Source: Thermoplasmatales archaeon
GTDB lineage: Archaea; Thermoplasmatota; E2; UBA202; JdFR-43
Length of the DNA: 64,000 bases
Direction: 5' to 3'
NCBI GenBank assembly: GCA_014361195.1
Contig: JACIWA010000004.1
Span: 1 to 64,000 of the forward strand
This document shows positions 1 to 8,978 of this stretch, in pieces. The stretch's first letter is position 1; every line of letters starts with the position of its first letter. A model generated the notes under the pieces. The model made no database searches, was not told the DNA's origin, and saw nothing but the letters and a program-made list of their open reading frames with translations. Position numbers and translations under genes: made by a program.

Positions 1-923
1 AATCTTATGACCCGAAACCATATGGAAATTTAACAAGCATTCATGTCTGGGTTGAAAATGAAAATGGAAGCGTTGTTTTTGAGGACTGGAGAAATAATAC
101 AGAGATGTATTATGAAGGAGAATGGGTTACTGGAGAAAAGATTTTGAACGGGAGAGGAGGAGCATTGTATTATATGCCTAAAGATTTTGAAAGAGAAATT
201 TTATGGACATCAAATGGAAAATTTAGGAGTATGGAAGACGTTATAAATGGAATCGGTCAGGGATGCGGTTTTGCGTTTTTATCTGGGCATGGAAGTCCTG
301 GGTTCTGGGGCGATCATCTGCCTGGCATACCTGGAAATAGGAGAAACTCCCAGCTAGCGGGGCTTGTTGTGTCGCAAGTGAGGCCTTATTTCCCGTTTTT
401 CGAGCTCCCGTTTTTCCCGATGGAAAAGTTATCGAATAATAATAAGCTTCCTGTTGTTGTTGTTGGGGGATGTCACAATAGCATGTTCAATGTTTCCTCA
501 ATTCCAACTGTTTTTGATATTTTCCTGCTCCTCTTATTTGGTAAAAATATATGGATGCATACATATGGCCAACTTGTTCCGGAGTGCTGGAGCTGGTATA
601 TAGTAAAATTGCCTGAGAGAGGAGCTATAGCAAGCATTGGAAATACTGGCTATGGATGGGGTTGGGAAGGAGAATTTTGTACGGTTGGAGCGGGTGATGG
701 TTGGATAACATCTGAATTCTTCAGGCAATATGGAGAAAAAAGATACGAAATCCTGGGAGCAAATTATGTTCAAACCCTAAATAGCTATATAAGCCACTTT
801 AAGGAATTTACCCTTCCAGAATGCTGGTGGAGCCCTGATGCTGGGTGGGACTGGATAGATGAGAAAACTGTTCAACAATGGGTTTTGCTGGGTGATCCAA
901 GCTTAAAGCTGGGAGGATATTAG
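1..923 (+). CDS. Gingipain-like (peptidase C25 family) secreted protein, 3' part
   Basis: The reading frame is open to the left edge of the window (first full codon at base 3), so only the C-terminal ~306 residues are present. A His-Gly in SGHGSPGFWG (codon near 288) and a Cys in VVGGCHNS (codon near 469) fit the His/Cys catalytic dyad of clan CD cysteine proteases of the C25 type, and the end VLLGDPSLKLGGY matches the usual GDP-containing C-terminus of the catalytic domain. The protein is probably exported and degrades or processes surface proteins. The larger protein at 1345-3870 on the other strand has the same catalytic layout. Family assignment rests on motifs only. Confidence 0.7.
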   Translation, partial: SYDPKPYGNLTSIHVWVENENGSVVFEDWRNNTEMYYEGEWVTGEKILNGRGGALYYMPKDFEREILWTSNGKFRSMEDVINGIGQGCGFAFLSGHGSPGFWGDHLPGIPGNRRNSQLAGLVVSQVRPYFPFFELPFFPMEKLSNNNKLPVVVVGGCHNSMFNVSSIPTVFDIFLLLLFGKNIWMHTYGQLVPECWSWYIVKLPERGAIASIGNTGYGWGWEGEFCTVGAGDGWITSEFFRQYGEKRYEILGANYVQTLNSYISHFKEFTLPECWWSPDAGWDWIDEKTVQQWVLLGDPSLKLGGY

Positions 924-978
924 CGAATAAAGAGGAAACATTTAAATATAATAAATTCTATATAATTGAGGCTTTAAC

Positions 979-1232
979 ATGAAAAATAATAAGAGAGAAG
1001 CATCTTTATCTAATGTGTTTTTAAATTTCAACAGAATATGTTTTTTAGCTAAAAAAGGAGTAATACCTGAAAATAAACTAAATGAATCAATAGGTAAATA
1101 ATGGTAAATATATGGATTAATTGGTCAACAAGGGAAACATATGAGACACTCCGCGGTATGGATAATATAGCTCACTACAGAGAATTTGTTAAAAAATTTC
1201 TAATGTTAGAAAGAGCCGGCGAAGGGATTTGA
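979..1232 (+). pseudogene. Two short overlapping ORFs, likely one small gene split by a frameshift
   Basis: A 40-codon ORF (979-1101) ends in TAATG, overlapping the ATG of a 43-codon ORF (1101-1232) in another frame. Read together the two give one plausible alpha-helical protein of about 80 residues (VFLNFNRICFLAKKGVIPEN, then WSTRETYETLRGMDN), a pattern reminiscent of small DUF4760-like archaeal or phage proteins. A TATA-like tttaaatata lies about 30 bases before 979, suggesting a leaderless start. The second ORF runs into the 3' end of the opposite-strand tRNA-Thr, which argues for a broken gene. It could also be a translationally coupled pair or chance ORFs. Confidence 0.3.
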
Positions 1233-1309
1233 ACCCTTGACCTGCTGATCTCTTGAGAGCTTATCTCTCTTTACAAGTCAGCCGCTCTACCGCGCTAAGC
1301 TACGCCGGC
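1214..1309 (-). tRNA. tRNA-Thr (anticodon UGU) with a ~22-nt intron
   Basis: Read on the minus strand, a 7-bp acceptor stem (GCCGGCG with CGCCGGC), a D arm, a 5-bp anticodon stem (GCTGA with TCAGC) and a T arm with loop TTCAAAT are all present. The anticodon loop CTTGTAA gives anticodon TGT. About 22 extra bases follow the anticodon at the canonical archaeal 37/38 position and can form a small bulge-helix-bulge substrate for the splicing endonuclease. The discriminator base is T and no CCA is encoded. Confidence 0.9.
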
Positions 1310-1344
1310 TTCAAAAGGAATTAAAACCAGATTAAAAAATTTTT

Positions 1345-3870
1345 CTAACAAGGATTGAAAGCGGGGTCACCATATAAAGTGAATTCATAAAGGCAAACAT
1401 ATTTTTTATCAAGAGCATTTGTTTCTTTTGGTTGAAAATTCCATTTTATTTTTTCAAATGGGTCTCCTGAGAAGTATAAGGGTGGTGTCCATAGAAAAGT
1501 TGAGTTTGCATCTTTTGGAAGATATGCATTCTTTGCATTTCTCAGGGCAATTCCAACAGAAGTATTATTTTCTATTAAATTCAGTATAAAGTCTTCTGCA
1601 AGCAATGCTCCAAAATGTAAATCAGGATATTTTCCATTCATTTTAAGATTAATTGATGCATTTATGTATCCATAAATACCAAAACCTTTAAAAATTAATC
1701 CGGGTTCAAGATATCCGGGGTCAGCGGTGTAGCGAGTAGATGCAACAAATGAATTTACTCCAGCATGTATATACGCCTGACTCAAACAATTTTCCGGAAT
1801 AAGTCCTTCTATTTTTCCCACAAGACAGCTTTCTATGAAGGCAACACTTGGATTATATTCTGTATTTACAATATGCCTAACATCAAAACTTCCCTTACCA
1901 GATAATCCTGTTTTCAATCCAAGGCCAAATTGATCAAATTCCAGCATATCTCCCGCTTCATATAAATAATATGTTCCATGGTTAAATGCAAATATATAGT
2001 TGCTTTTTAGCTGATATTCTCCTCCCTTTCTTTTCAAAAATAAACCAACTCTTTGAGCATCAAGCCCTTTTGCTGAAAAAACATTAAATCCATTTCTTGA
2101 GAAATCGTTGCTTATCCTCGCATTTATGAAATTGCTCTCACCCGTTGGAAATTTTGTTGGCTCATTCCTTACTGGCCCAAAGCCTATAAAACTTTTTAGG
2201 ATATTCATCATAGGAGAAATTATTGGAATCATCTGAAACTCTATACCCGTACCAGTTTGAACAGTTGCATTATTCTTCCAATCCCCTAACTTATTTACTA
2301 TTTCATTGTAAAATATTGTTCTAGCAATGAGGGCGGAGCAATCCTGAGCATCATATCCAGTTATTCTCCCAACCGCATTTTCTTGGAAAGGATAATATGT
2401 AAATGAATCATTTTCTAAATCATTTGGATTCGGGTCAATATTTCCATATATAAAATCACTAGCGGTTCCCTGTCCAGATACATAATCACTATCTGGGTTG
2501 TAATAATAAAACATTGGAACCATTGTTGTATCTCCTATTATTGCAATATGAATTGGATTTTTTGCATAATATTTTTGCAATTCCTCCAAGTTTTTTACTC
2601 CAGATATATTTAGAAGCAATGAATTAATTCTTTCATGTATTTTTAAAACATGGTTATTGCAAGGCTCAACAAGTTTTTCATTTGATACGGGATAAATTAC
2701 TCCGCTTATATCAACGTTTTCTCCACCAACAAAAGAAAAATCATCCGCAAAAACAATTCCTTTATGATATGAAGCAACATACCCAGCAAGAGAAGACAGA
2801 CTTTTCATGAGAGGGAAGTTACCTCTGTCAACCCTTTCTACTTCTATTTTCATTTCATATTCTCCTTCCCTTTTAACTATCCATGTACCTATTACTTCCG
2901 CCTTGTATTCGCCAGGCGAGTTATAGACGCATGTTTGATAAGTTAATTTATCTAATGTTATTCTTCCATTTTCATCTATTTCTGGAATTCCTCCCGCAGT
3001 GGAAGCGTAGACGAAAGTTATATTGTCAGTCGCCGATAAATGGAGAAATAGCCTGTCGCCCCATTTCTCAACATCTTCACTATCTCTGTTTACTAATTCT
3101 ACTCTAATAATTGCAAAATCATTGTATGGGACTTTAAAAATATGGGTTGAAGAATAATTGAAGCCAGATTTTAAAATATTAAATCCATGTAAAGTGCTTC
3201 CTGAGTTTATCTTTCCCGAAAAATTGTATTCAATTTTCTCAATAACTTTTGCATTCCCTACATCAATTGGATTTGTAATTGCAATGTATTTTATTTCTCC
3301 AAATTTCTCCTTTAAAAATTTAATCATGAATTCATTTATCCCTTCTGTACTTTCAAATTTTATGAAATCTCCATAGCCATCTATGTCACCACATATATAG
3401 GTCCTTTTTACTCCTAACTCTTTCAATCTCTCCTTTATTTCCTCAATTTTATTTACGACAAAAATAGGAATGTTCTTATAGCTTCCCAGGCAAGTAATTG
3501 CAACCCCCAGCTTATATCCTTCGGAATCATTCTTTATTATTATTGCCTCCTCGCTTTTCTGCCACATTTTTGAAATATAAATGCTCGCATCCACAACATC
3601 CTTATTTGAAATTATTACAGCATTCTCTACCCCATATAACTTTTTGAATCTTTCAATTGCAGTAGAAGGATTAGAGAAGTTTTCAACTAGCAATGGCTTA
3701 ACATGAATATTTTTATCATAAAAAATTGCAATAGGTGTAGCAATTAATGCATAGAAAGGATTTTCATCACTTACTATTACAGTAAATGCCTCTCTGTTTT
3801 CAGTATGCCCGACACTAAAGTTGTTAGGAAAAATAATGAGGATTATTGCAAAAACAAGAATTTTTTTCAT
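1345..3870 (-). CDS. Secreted gingipain-like (peptidase C25 family) protease
   Basis: An 841-residue protein with an N-terminal signal peptide (MKKILVFAIILIIFPNNFSV). The C-terminal half holds the catalytic layout of clan CD cysteine proteases: a His-Gly near residue 630 (FAFNHGTYYL) and a Cys near residue 681 (AFIESCLVGK), followed by a GDPAFNPC terminus. The N-terminal half contains Rossmann-like and beta-rich stretches typical of C25 prodomains. Its ATG overlaps the stop of the small membrane protein at 3867-4058 in an ATGA junction, so the two are probably co-translated. It likely acts outside the cell on proteins. No TM anchor or PGF-CTERM tail is seen. Catalytic residues are inferred by motif. 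Confidence 0.75.
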   Translation of the reverse strand: MKKILVFAIILIIFPNNFSVGHTENREAFTVIVSDENPFYALIATPIAIFYDKNIHVKPLLVENFSNPSTAIERFKKLYGVENAVIISNKDVVDASIYISKMWQKSEEAIIIKNDSEGYKLGVAITCLGSYKNIPIFVVNKIEEIKERLKELGVKRTYICGDIDGYGDFIKFESTEGINEFMIKFLKEKFGEIKYIAITNPIDVGNAKVIEKIEYNFSGKINSGSTLHGFNILKSGFNYSSTHIFKVPYNDFAIIRVELVNRDSEDVEKWGDRLFLHLSATDNITFVYASTAGGIPEIDENGRITLDKLTYQTCVYNSPGEYKAEVIGTWIVKREGEYEMKIEVERVDRGNFPLMKSLSSLAGYVASYHKGIVFADDFSFVGGENVDISGVIYPVSNEKLVEPCNNHVLKIHERINSLLLNISGVKNLEELQKYYAKNPIHIAIIGDTTMVPMFYYYNPDSDYVSGQGTASDFIYGNIDPNPNDLENDSFTYYPFQENAVGRITGYDAQDCSALIARTIFYNEIVNKLGDWKNNATVQTGTGIEFQMIPIISPMMNILKSFIGFGPVRNEPTKFPTGESNFINARISNDFSRNGFNVFSAKGLDAQRVGLFLKRKGGEYQLKSNYIFAFNHGTYYLYEAGDMLEFDQFGLGLKTGLSGKGSFDVRHIVNTEYNPSVAFIESCLVGKIEGLIPENCLSQAYIHAGVNSFVASTRYTADPGYLEPGLIFKGFGIYGYINASINLKMNGKYPDLHFGALLAEDFILNLIENNTSVGIALRNAKNAYLPKDANSTFLWTPPLYFSGDPFEKIKWNFQPKETNALDKKYVCLYEFTLYGDPAFNPC

Positions 3871-4058
3871 GTTTTTTCTCTTTCTGTCTTAATAATGCTG
3901 TATAGCAAACCAAGAAATCCAAAGCCGATGAAGAAGACACTCACCGAATATATACCTATGTCACTCCATGCATTATATTTAAGATTCCATAGTATATAGT
4001 AAGCTACCCCTGCCAATATTACAAGCAAACAGAATATTATTCTCGCATTTATTTTCAT
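3867..4058 (-). CDS. Small two-TM membrane protein
   Basis: About 63 residues with two hydrophobic segments (IIFCLLVILAGVAYYILW and IGIYSVSVFFIGFGFLGLLY) and a charged C-terminus, so an integral membrane protein with a short loop between helices. I chose the ATG at 4058 over the GTG at 4067 because an AGAGTGAT ribosome-binding sequence sits at the right distance only for the ATG. The stop overlaps the start of the C25-like protease (ATGA). No family recognised. It lies just 5' of the protease and just 3' of tRNA-Trp on the same strand. Confidence 0.6.
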   Translation of the reverse strand: MKINARIIFCLLVILAGVAYYILWNLKYNAWSDIGIYSVSVFFIGFGFLGLLYSIIKTEREKT

Positions 4059-4075
4059 TTTTATCACTCTTAAAG

Positions 4076-4217
4076 TGGGAGCACTGGGATTTGAACCCAG
4101 GTCGGCGGGTCTCTTCTATGGGTCATCGCTCCAGTTATTCCTCACTTTTCGGATGACCCTCTTTAAATCATCCCCATAACTGGAGCCCGCAATGATCCCT
4201 GGCTACACCATGCTCCC
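4076..4217 (-). tRNA. tRNA-Trp (anticodon CCA) with a 69-nt intron
   Basis: Minus-strand reading gives acceptor stem GGGAGCA/TGCTCCC, anticodon stem GCGGG/CCCGC, anticodon loop with CCA (complement at 4181-4183) and a T arm with TTCAAAT. The exons are 4180-4217 and 4076-4110; the intron (4111-4179) sits at position 37/38 as in other euryarchaeal tRNA-Trp genes. Discriminator base A; CCA not encoded. It is transcribed toward the small membrane protein and protease at 1345-4058. Confidence 0.93.
4111..4179 (-). ncRNA. Box C/D 2'-O-methylation guide RNA inside the tRNA-Trp intron
   Basis: On the minus strand the intron has box C GATGATT (4172-4166), D' CCGA (4152-4149), C' GTGAGGA (4145-4139) and a D-like ATGA (4126-4123). 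The guide spacings are 13 and 12 nt and the D'-C' gap is 3 nt, as in archaeal C/D RNAs. The D guide (4138-4129) is perfectly complementary over 10 nt to the anticodon-loop/intron junction, and the fifth base upstream of box D faces C34. The D' guide pairs only over about 5 bp, placing its fifth base on C39. That tRNA-Trp introns guide their own methylation at C34 and position 39 is established in other archaea. The D box is non-canonical (ATGA rather than CTGA). Confidence 0.75.
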
Positions 4218-4315
4218 ACAATTCGTAGTATCACTTTGATATTTAAATTTTTTACGGAAATGAAATCAAAAATTGAAATCAAAAAAAAGATATATCCTTT
4301 TTTGATTATTTGGAT

Positions 4316-5944
4316 ATGCCAGTTATAACTATAAATTGCAATGATTTAATTGAACTTATTGGAGGGAAATTAGAGAGAGAAGAAGCATTGGAAAAAATTT
4401 CGGATATGGGATTAAATATAGAAAAAGTTGAAGGAGATGAAATTTCAATAGAGATTTTTCCAGATCGCCCAGATATGCTAAGTGTTGAAGGAATTGCAAG
4501 ATCTCTAAGAAGTTTTTTTGGGATAGAGAGGGGATTAAAAAAATATAGAATAGAAAAATCTGATATTGTTTTAAAAGTTGAAAAAAGTGTTAAAAATGTG
4601 CGCCCTTGCATAATGGGATGTTTAATAAAGAATATAAAATTCAATAGCGAATCAATAGCATCCTTGATGGAATTGCAGGAAAAACTTCATTTTTCTGTAG
4701 GGAAAAATAGAAAAAAAGTTGCTATAGGTGTGCATGATTTTGATAAAGTCCAGCCACCTTTTGTTTATAAAGGAGTTAAGCCAGATGAAATAAGATTTGT
4801 CCCTCTTGCAAGTGAGGAAGAAATGAATCTCAGGGAAATCCTCATGAAACATGAAAAAGGCATTGCCTATGCACATTTATTGGAAGGAAAAGAATTATAT
4901 CCAATAATAGTTGATAGATATGAGAATATCCTATCATTTCCACCTATTATAAATGGTCAGCTAACAGCGGTTACTGAAGAAACAAAAAACGTATTTATAG
5001 ATGTTACCGGAACTGAAGAAAAAGCGGTAAGAAATGCCCTAATAATAATATCTACTTCTCTTGCGGAAAGAGGAGGAAAAATTTATCAGATTAAAATAGA
5101 GGATGAGGTTGAAAAACACACTCCAGAATTTGAAAATTCAAAAAATGAAGTTGAGATTGAATATATAAAAAGATTGCTGGGTTTAGATGAAAAAGAAAGA
5201 ATTATTGAAGCATTAGAAAAAATGGGACATGAAGCATATTTTGAAGGAGATAAAATAGTTGTTTCCTCTCCTCCTTGGAGGATAGATATTCTGCACAAAA
5301 TTGATATAATTGAGGATATAGCCAAAGGTTATGGATATGAGAAATTCGTTGAAACATTGCCAAAGTCGCTTACATTTGGCTCTTCTTTTTCTAATGAAAA
5401 ACTGCATCTTACAATGATTGGTTTGGGTTTTAATGAAATTTTAACATTAAACCTCTCTGGCAAAGATAAAGAATTTAGAAAGATGGAAATTGATGGAAAT
5501 GCGGTTGAAATGGAAAATCCAATTTCAAGTGAGCATGAAATAGTTAGGCAGTCATTAATTCCTTCATTGCTTGACATTCTTTCAAAAAATAAACACCACG
5601 ATTTGCCACAGCAGATATACGAAGTAGGGGATGTTATTAAAATAAAGAATAAAAAAATAGAGCAAAAAACTCTATTGGCGGGAGTGAAAATAGACGCCAG
5701 AGCAAATTTCAGCGAGTGTAAATCAATTGTTGAAGCCATTTTGAGAAATTTTGGCAAGAATATGGAGCTAGAAGAAAAAAAGCATCCTTCTTTCATAGAC
5801 GGGAGATGCGCTTCCTTGCTTTGGGAAGGGAAGGAAGTTGGTTACTTTGGAGAAATAAAGCCATCTGTTATATGCAATTTTGAACTTTCTTACCCAATAA
5901 TTGCCTTCGAAATTGATGCCTCATTTCTTCTTTCTAAGAAATAG
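4316..5944 (+). CDS. pheT: Phenylalanyl-tRNA synthetase beta subunit
   Basis: A 542-residue protein of archaeal-type length for PheT. It has the N-terminal B3/B4 region (HDFDKVQPPFVYKG), the B5 domain and a C-terminal catalytic-like domain (FIDGRCASLLWEGKEVGYFG). It forms the alpha2-beta2 enzyme with PheS, which is not in this window. I prefer the ATG at 4316 to the in-frame TTG at 4310: a TATA-like gatatat at ~4289-4295 lies about 25 bases upstream, implying a nearly leaderless mRNA. The 3' end overlaps the convergent gene at 5921-6964 by 24 bases. Confidence 0.95.
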   Translation: MPVITINCNDLIELIGGKLEREEALEKISDMGLNIEKVEGDEISIEIFPDRPDMLSVEGIARSLRSFFGIERGLKKYRIEKSDIVLKVEKSVKNVRPCIMGCLIKNIKFNSESIASLMELQEKLHFSVGKNRKKVAIGVHDFDKVQPPFVYKGVKPDEIRFVPLASEEEMNLREILMKHEKGIAYAHLLEGKELYPIIVDRYENILSFPPIINGQLTAVTEETKNVFIDVTGTEEKAVRNALIIISTSLAERGGKIYQIKIEDEVEKHTPEFENSKNEVEIEYIKRLLGLDEKERIIEALEKMGHEAYFEGDKIVVSSPPWRIDILHKIDIIEDIAKGYGYEKFVETLPKSLTFGSSFSNEKLHLTMIGLGFNEILTLNLSGKDKEFRKMEIDGNAVEMENPISSEHEIVRQSLIPSLLDILSKNKHHDLPQQIYEVGDVIKIKNKKIEQKTLLAGVKIDARANFSECKSIVEAILRNFGKNMELEEKKHPSFIDGRCASLLWEGKEVGYFGEIKPSVICNFELSYPIIAFEIDASFLLSKK

Positions 5945-6964
5945 TGCAAAGGCGATTAACAATAAAGCAATTCCGAAGCCTGGCGTCCTGAGGGGCTCGG
6001 GGCGGGGCAAATCTGTTGGGATCGGTGATGCTTCTCTTCCTATTATTTCATCGTCTGTGGTTTGGAAGGAATATTTCCCGCCATATATTTTGTTTGAGCA
6101 AGGGGAGTTTATACCCGGGAAGTAATGAATTACTTCCACAAATACTTCAATGTCGGTTATTGAATTCTTCTTCCACCCTTCATATACAGGAGAAGTGGAA
6201 TAAATTAAATAATCACCCTTTTCTCCAGTTTTTGTTGCATTTATTTCCTTACCATTAATTTTGTAGAATACCCTAAAACCTTTTTTACTTATATTTTTAT
6301 AAACCATTATCTCGATTTCATCTGAAGAATTTAAAACCTCTTTGCCACTTAATTTTATTAAATCATTTTTATACCTAACTTTTCCTTCATATTTCCCTTC
6401 ATTATTGTTTTTATCTCTTGCAATGACTGTATAGTTCTCTACTGGGTAACTTATATTATATGAATAAATTGAATTGTTGCCTTTCTCCATTTCGTATTCT
6501 TTTCCGGACAGATTTATTATAACATCTTTTACATATAAATTATCTGTTACATGGGCAAAAATAGTTATTGTCCCATTTTCTTGTTGTAATTCTGGCAGTG
6601 CAATTATTTCTATTTTTGGAGGAGAAGCATCGTAGAATGGGGGATTTATAAAAAGTATAAAAAATGCTAACCAGGTTAGGAAATAATAAAAGATGGAAGA
6701 AATCCAGTCTTTTTTATTAAAATTTTTGATATCCAGTTTAACTATTTGAAATAATTTTGCTAGGAAACCGACTGAAGCGATCCCGAGTAAAAAACATAGA
6801 GGCCATCTTATGTTCATGGGTAAATTGATCCAGAAGAAGGTGCATAAAATTGCCATTATAATTCCAAATATAAAGGATACAAAATATATTTTTGCCTTTT
6901 TTCTTTCTTTTTCCTTGAATTTTTTCTCATCAAATTCCGTAAGTTTTATTTCCTCATTTTCCAT
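5921..6964 (-). CDS. Membrane protein with Ig-like ectodomain and PGF-CTERM tail
   Basis: A 347-residue protein. A charged cytoplasmic N-terminus is followed by three TM segments (about residues 25-47, 50-70, 88-108), then a beta-rich ectodomain with Ig-like strands, and a C-terminal TPGFGIALLLIAFALFLRKKK, matching the PGF-CTERM layout (PGF, hydrophobic helix, basic tail) recognised by archaeosortase in other euryarchaea. It is probably displayed at the cell surface. Function unknown. The ATG at 6964 is followed by a Lys/Glu-rich start. The upstream region holds a 33-bp repeat shared with the ftsZ leader. Confidence 0.6.
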   Translation of the reverse strand: MENEEIKLTEFDEKKFKEKERKKAKIYFVSFIFGIIMAILCTFFWINLPMNIRWPLCFLLGIASVGFLAKLFQIVKLDIKNFNKKDWISSIFYYFLTWLAFFILFINPPFYDASPPKIEIIALPELQQENGTITIFAHVTDNLYVKDVIINLSGKEYEMEKGNNSIYSYNISYPVENYTVIARDKNNNEGKYEGKVRYKNDLIKLSGKEVLNSSDEIEIMVYKNISKKGFRVFYKINGKEINATKTGEKGDYLIYSTSPVYEGWKKNSITDIEVFVEVIHYFPGINSPCSNKIYGGKYSFQTTDDEIIGREASPIPTDLPRPEPLRTPGFGIALLLIAFALFLRKKK

Positions 6965-7080
6965 ATTTGCTATATCAAATCAATTAAAAAAGTTTGCATT
7001 GATGATAAATGCTAACAATTGCCATGGAAAATAAAAAAACGAAATAAATATATATTGTTTTTTTCTATAATTTTGGAAGG

Positions 7081-7113
7081 ATAGGCTGGTTGCAAAGGCA
7101 TCCCATCCCCTCC
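7081..7113. repeat. 33-bp dispersed repeat, copy 1
   Basis: This stretch is identical over 33 bases to 28246-28278. Here it lies 117 bases upstream of the minus-strand gene starting at 6964. Read on the minus strand it begins with a purine-rich GGAGGGGATGGGATG that resembles a ribosome-binding site followed by a start codon. The surrounding 6965-7223 holds no convincing gene besides this repeat and the promoter of the gene at 7224. Confidence 0.85.
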
Positions 7114-7223
7114 CAAAAGATGCTTTTTTGGCCTGTCCTTCCATATATTTTATCAACTTATTTGGAAAAATTAAAACTAGCAAAAATTTTAATATAAATA
7201 ATTATTTACCAGTGGTGATAAAT

Positions 7224-7564
7224 ATGAAGAAGCTTGCAATATTTATAGTAGGAATGCTTGTTTTTTCTGGATTAGTAATTTCAAACAATCCACCAGAGAA
7301 ACCAACAGTGAATGGGCCAACAAGTGGTGAAGCGGGAAAAGAATATACTTTTACAGCGGTTGCAAATGACCCGGATGGAGATAGAATATTCTATTGCTTC
7401 AATTGGGGAGATGAAAATGAATTCTGCACACCATATGTAAATTCTGGTCAGCCATATGAAGCAAAGCATACATGGCAGGAAAAAGGTACATATGTAATCA
7501 CTGTGACAGCAACAGATGAGCATGGGGCAAAGAGTGAGCCAGCAACCTTGCAAGTAAGCATGCC
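7224..7564 (+). repeat. 341-bp perfect direct repeat, copy 1
   Basis: Bases 7224-7564 match 8638-8978 without a mismatch by direct reading, covering signal peptide and PKD domain. The copies diverge abruptly at the base after the shared MPK-coding stretch. The copy-to-copy distance is 1414 bp. Confidence 0.9.
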
Positions 7565-8633
7565 TAAGAGCCAGAGCATTGGATATAGTGGAAGATTGAG
7601 AATATATATTGTTGAACCAAAGTCGAGATGGAACGATTACAACAAAAATCCATACAATTTTGGTTTCCTTGAGTTTGCTTATGATGGAAATGTTAATGTT
7701 CCCTATATGGAAAAAACAAATATAGAAGTGGACTGGGTTCCATCTCAATCAAATTATCCGGATGTAAAGGAAGACAATATAATGGTAATAGCTGCTCTAT
7801 TCAACCCATCGCCTCACAAAGGATATGCATATCCTCCGAGCAGAAACCCATTTAATGCATATTATATTGATGCTTGCGCTGCCGCAACGCCCGGGGCGGA
7901 GGGGAGCAATATAAGAAATGATGAGACTACCCATACTGTTTTTATAGAGGTGGCGACCGCAACATATTGCCCATATTGCCCAGCGATGGGAGGAGCGTTG
8001 AAAAGCATTTTTGATAAGCATAAATATCCTCTCTACTATGTTTCAATGATAGGAGATGTTAATAGTGTTGCTTACAATAGGCTGAAAAATGATTATAATC
8101 TTTATGGATACCCAACCGCCTTCTTTGATGGAGGGAGAAAGGTAATCGTCGGGGGAATAAGCAATGAAGCAACATATGAAAATGCAATAAGCTATTGCAT
8201 GGGTCAAGATGTTCATGATTTAAATTTATGGCTTAAGGTTGATTGGCTTACTGGATGTGAGTGTGGTACTATTGTGAGAATAAATGTTACTATAGAAAAT
8301 CTTGAGATGGGAGATGTAACACCTCCACAAATAGTTGTTGAGAAACCAAAGAAAGGGTACCTCTATATATTTGATAGAGAAATAATATCACTGCCAATAG
8401 AAACCGCAATAGTTATTGGAAAAATAACTTTGAAAGCAAATGTTACGGATGACTCTGGAGTTAAAAATGTTATTTTCACAGTTTGTGGAGAAGTGTTGCT
8501 TGATGACTATGACCCACCCTATGAATGCTTATATGATGGAACTTTTGGAAGTCATACTCTCATAATAGGCGCATATGATGCAAATGGAAACTATGCGGAA
8601 GAGCAAATTTATCTATATGTAATAAATATATGA
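7224..8633 (+). CDS. Secreted PKD / thioredoxin-fold / Ig-like protein
   Basis: A 469-residue exported protein. Signal peptide (MKKLAIFIVGMLVFSGLVIS), PKD domain (~22-112), a beta-rich segment with IYIVEPKSRW (~118-225), a thioredoxin-like domain with CPYC at residues 249-252 and GYPTAFFDGG as the cis-Pro loop, and a C-terminal Ig-like module (~368-469). The CPYC suggests extracellular thiol-disulfide chemistry. I chose the ATG at 7224, preceded by GGTGATAAAT, over earlier in-frame codons because it starts the signal peptide. A TATA-like ttttaatataaat lies upstream near 7188-7200. Its first 341 bases are identical to those of the next gene, and its domain order differs from the paralogue at 9718. 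Confidence 0.75.
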   Translation: MKKLAIFIVGMLVFSGLVISNNPPEKPTVNGPTSGEAGKEYTFTAVANDPDGDRIFYCFNWGDENEFCTPYVNSGQPYEAKHTWQEKGTYVITVTATDEHGAKSEPATLQVSMPKSQSIGYSGRLRIYIVEPKSRWNDYNKNPYNFGFLEFAYDGNVNVPYMEKTNIEVDWVPSQSNYPDVKEDNIMVIAALFNPSPHKGYAYPPSRNPFNAYYIDACAAATPGAEGSNIRNDETTHTVFIEVATATYCPYCPAMGGALKSIFDKHKYPLYYVSMIGDVNSVAYNRLKNDYNLYGYPTAFFDGGRKVIVGGISNEATYENAISYCMGQDVHDLNLWLKVDWLTGCECGTIVRINVTIENLEMGDVTPPQIVVEKPKKGYLYIFDREIISLPIETAIVIGKITLKANVTDDSGVKNVIFTVCGEVLLDDYDPPYECLYDGTFGSHTLIIGAYDANGNYAEEQIYLYVINI

Positions 8634-8637
8634 GAGC

Positions 8638-8978
8638 ATGAAGAAGCTTGCAATATTTATAGTAGGAATGCTTGTTTTTTCTGGATTAGTAATTTCAAAC
8701 AATCCACCAGAGAAACCAACAGTGAATGGGCCAACAAGTGGTGAAGCGGGAAAAGAATATACTTTTACAGCGGTTGCAAATGACCCGGATGGAGATAGAA
8801 TATTCTATTGCTTCAATTGGGGAGATGAAAATGAATTCTGCACACCATATGTAAATTCTGGTCAGCCATATGAAGCAAAGCATACATGGCAGGAAAAAGG
8901 TACATATGTAATCACTGTGACAGCAACAGATGAGCATGGGGCAAAGAGTGAGCCAGCAACCTTGCAAGTAAGCATGCC
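8638..8978 (+). repeat. 341-bp perfect direct repeat, copy 2
   Basis: Identical to 7224-7564. Zero divergence, including synonymous positions, indicates a recent duplication or gene conversion. Confidence 0.9.

Noticed and set aside
4306-4644. Minus-strand 112-codon ORF opposite pheT
   Set aside because: Lies wholly inside the clearly recognised pheT frame; translation is low-complexity Ser/Phe/Ile, typical of antisense shadow.
6980-7183. 67-codon minus-strand ORF across the 33-bp repeat
   Set aside because: No start signal, codon use unlike neighbours, and it spans the repeat and a promoter region; the other repeat copy does not preserve the reading frame.
8695-8967. Minus-strand ORF opposite the PKD region (also at 7281-7748)
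   Set aside because: It is the shadow of the duplicated PKD-coding sequence; presence in both copies only reflects the identical DNA.
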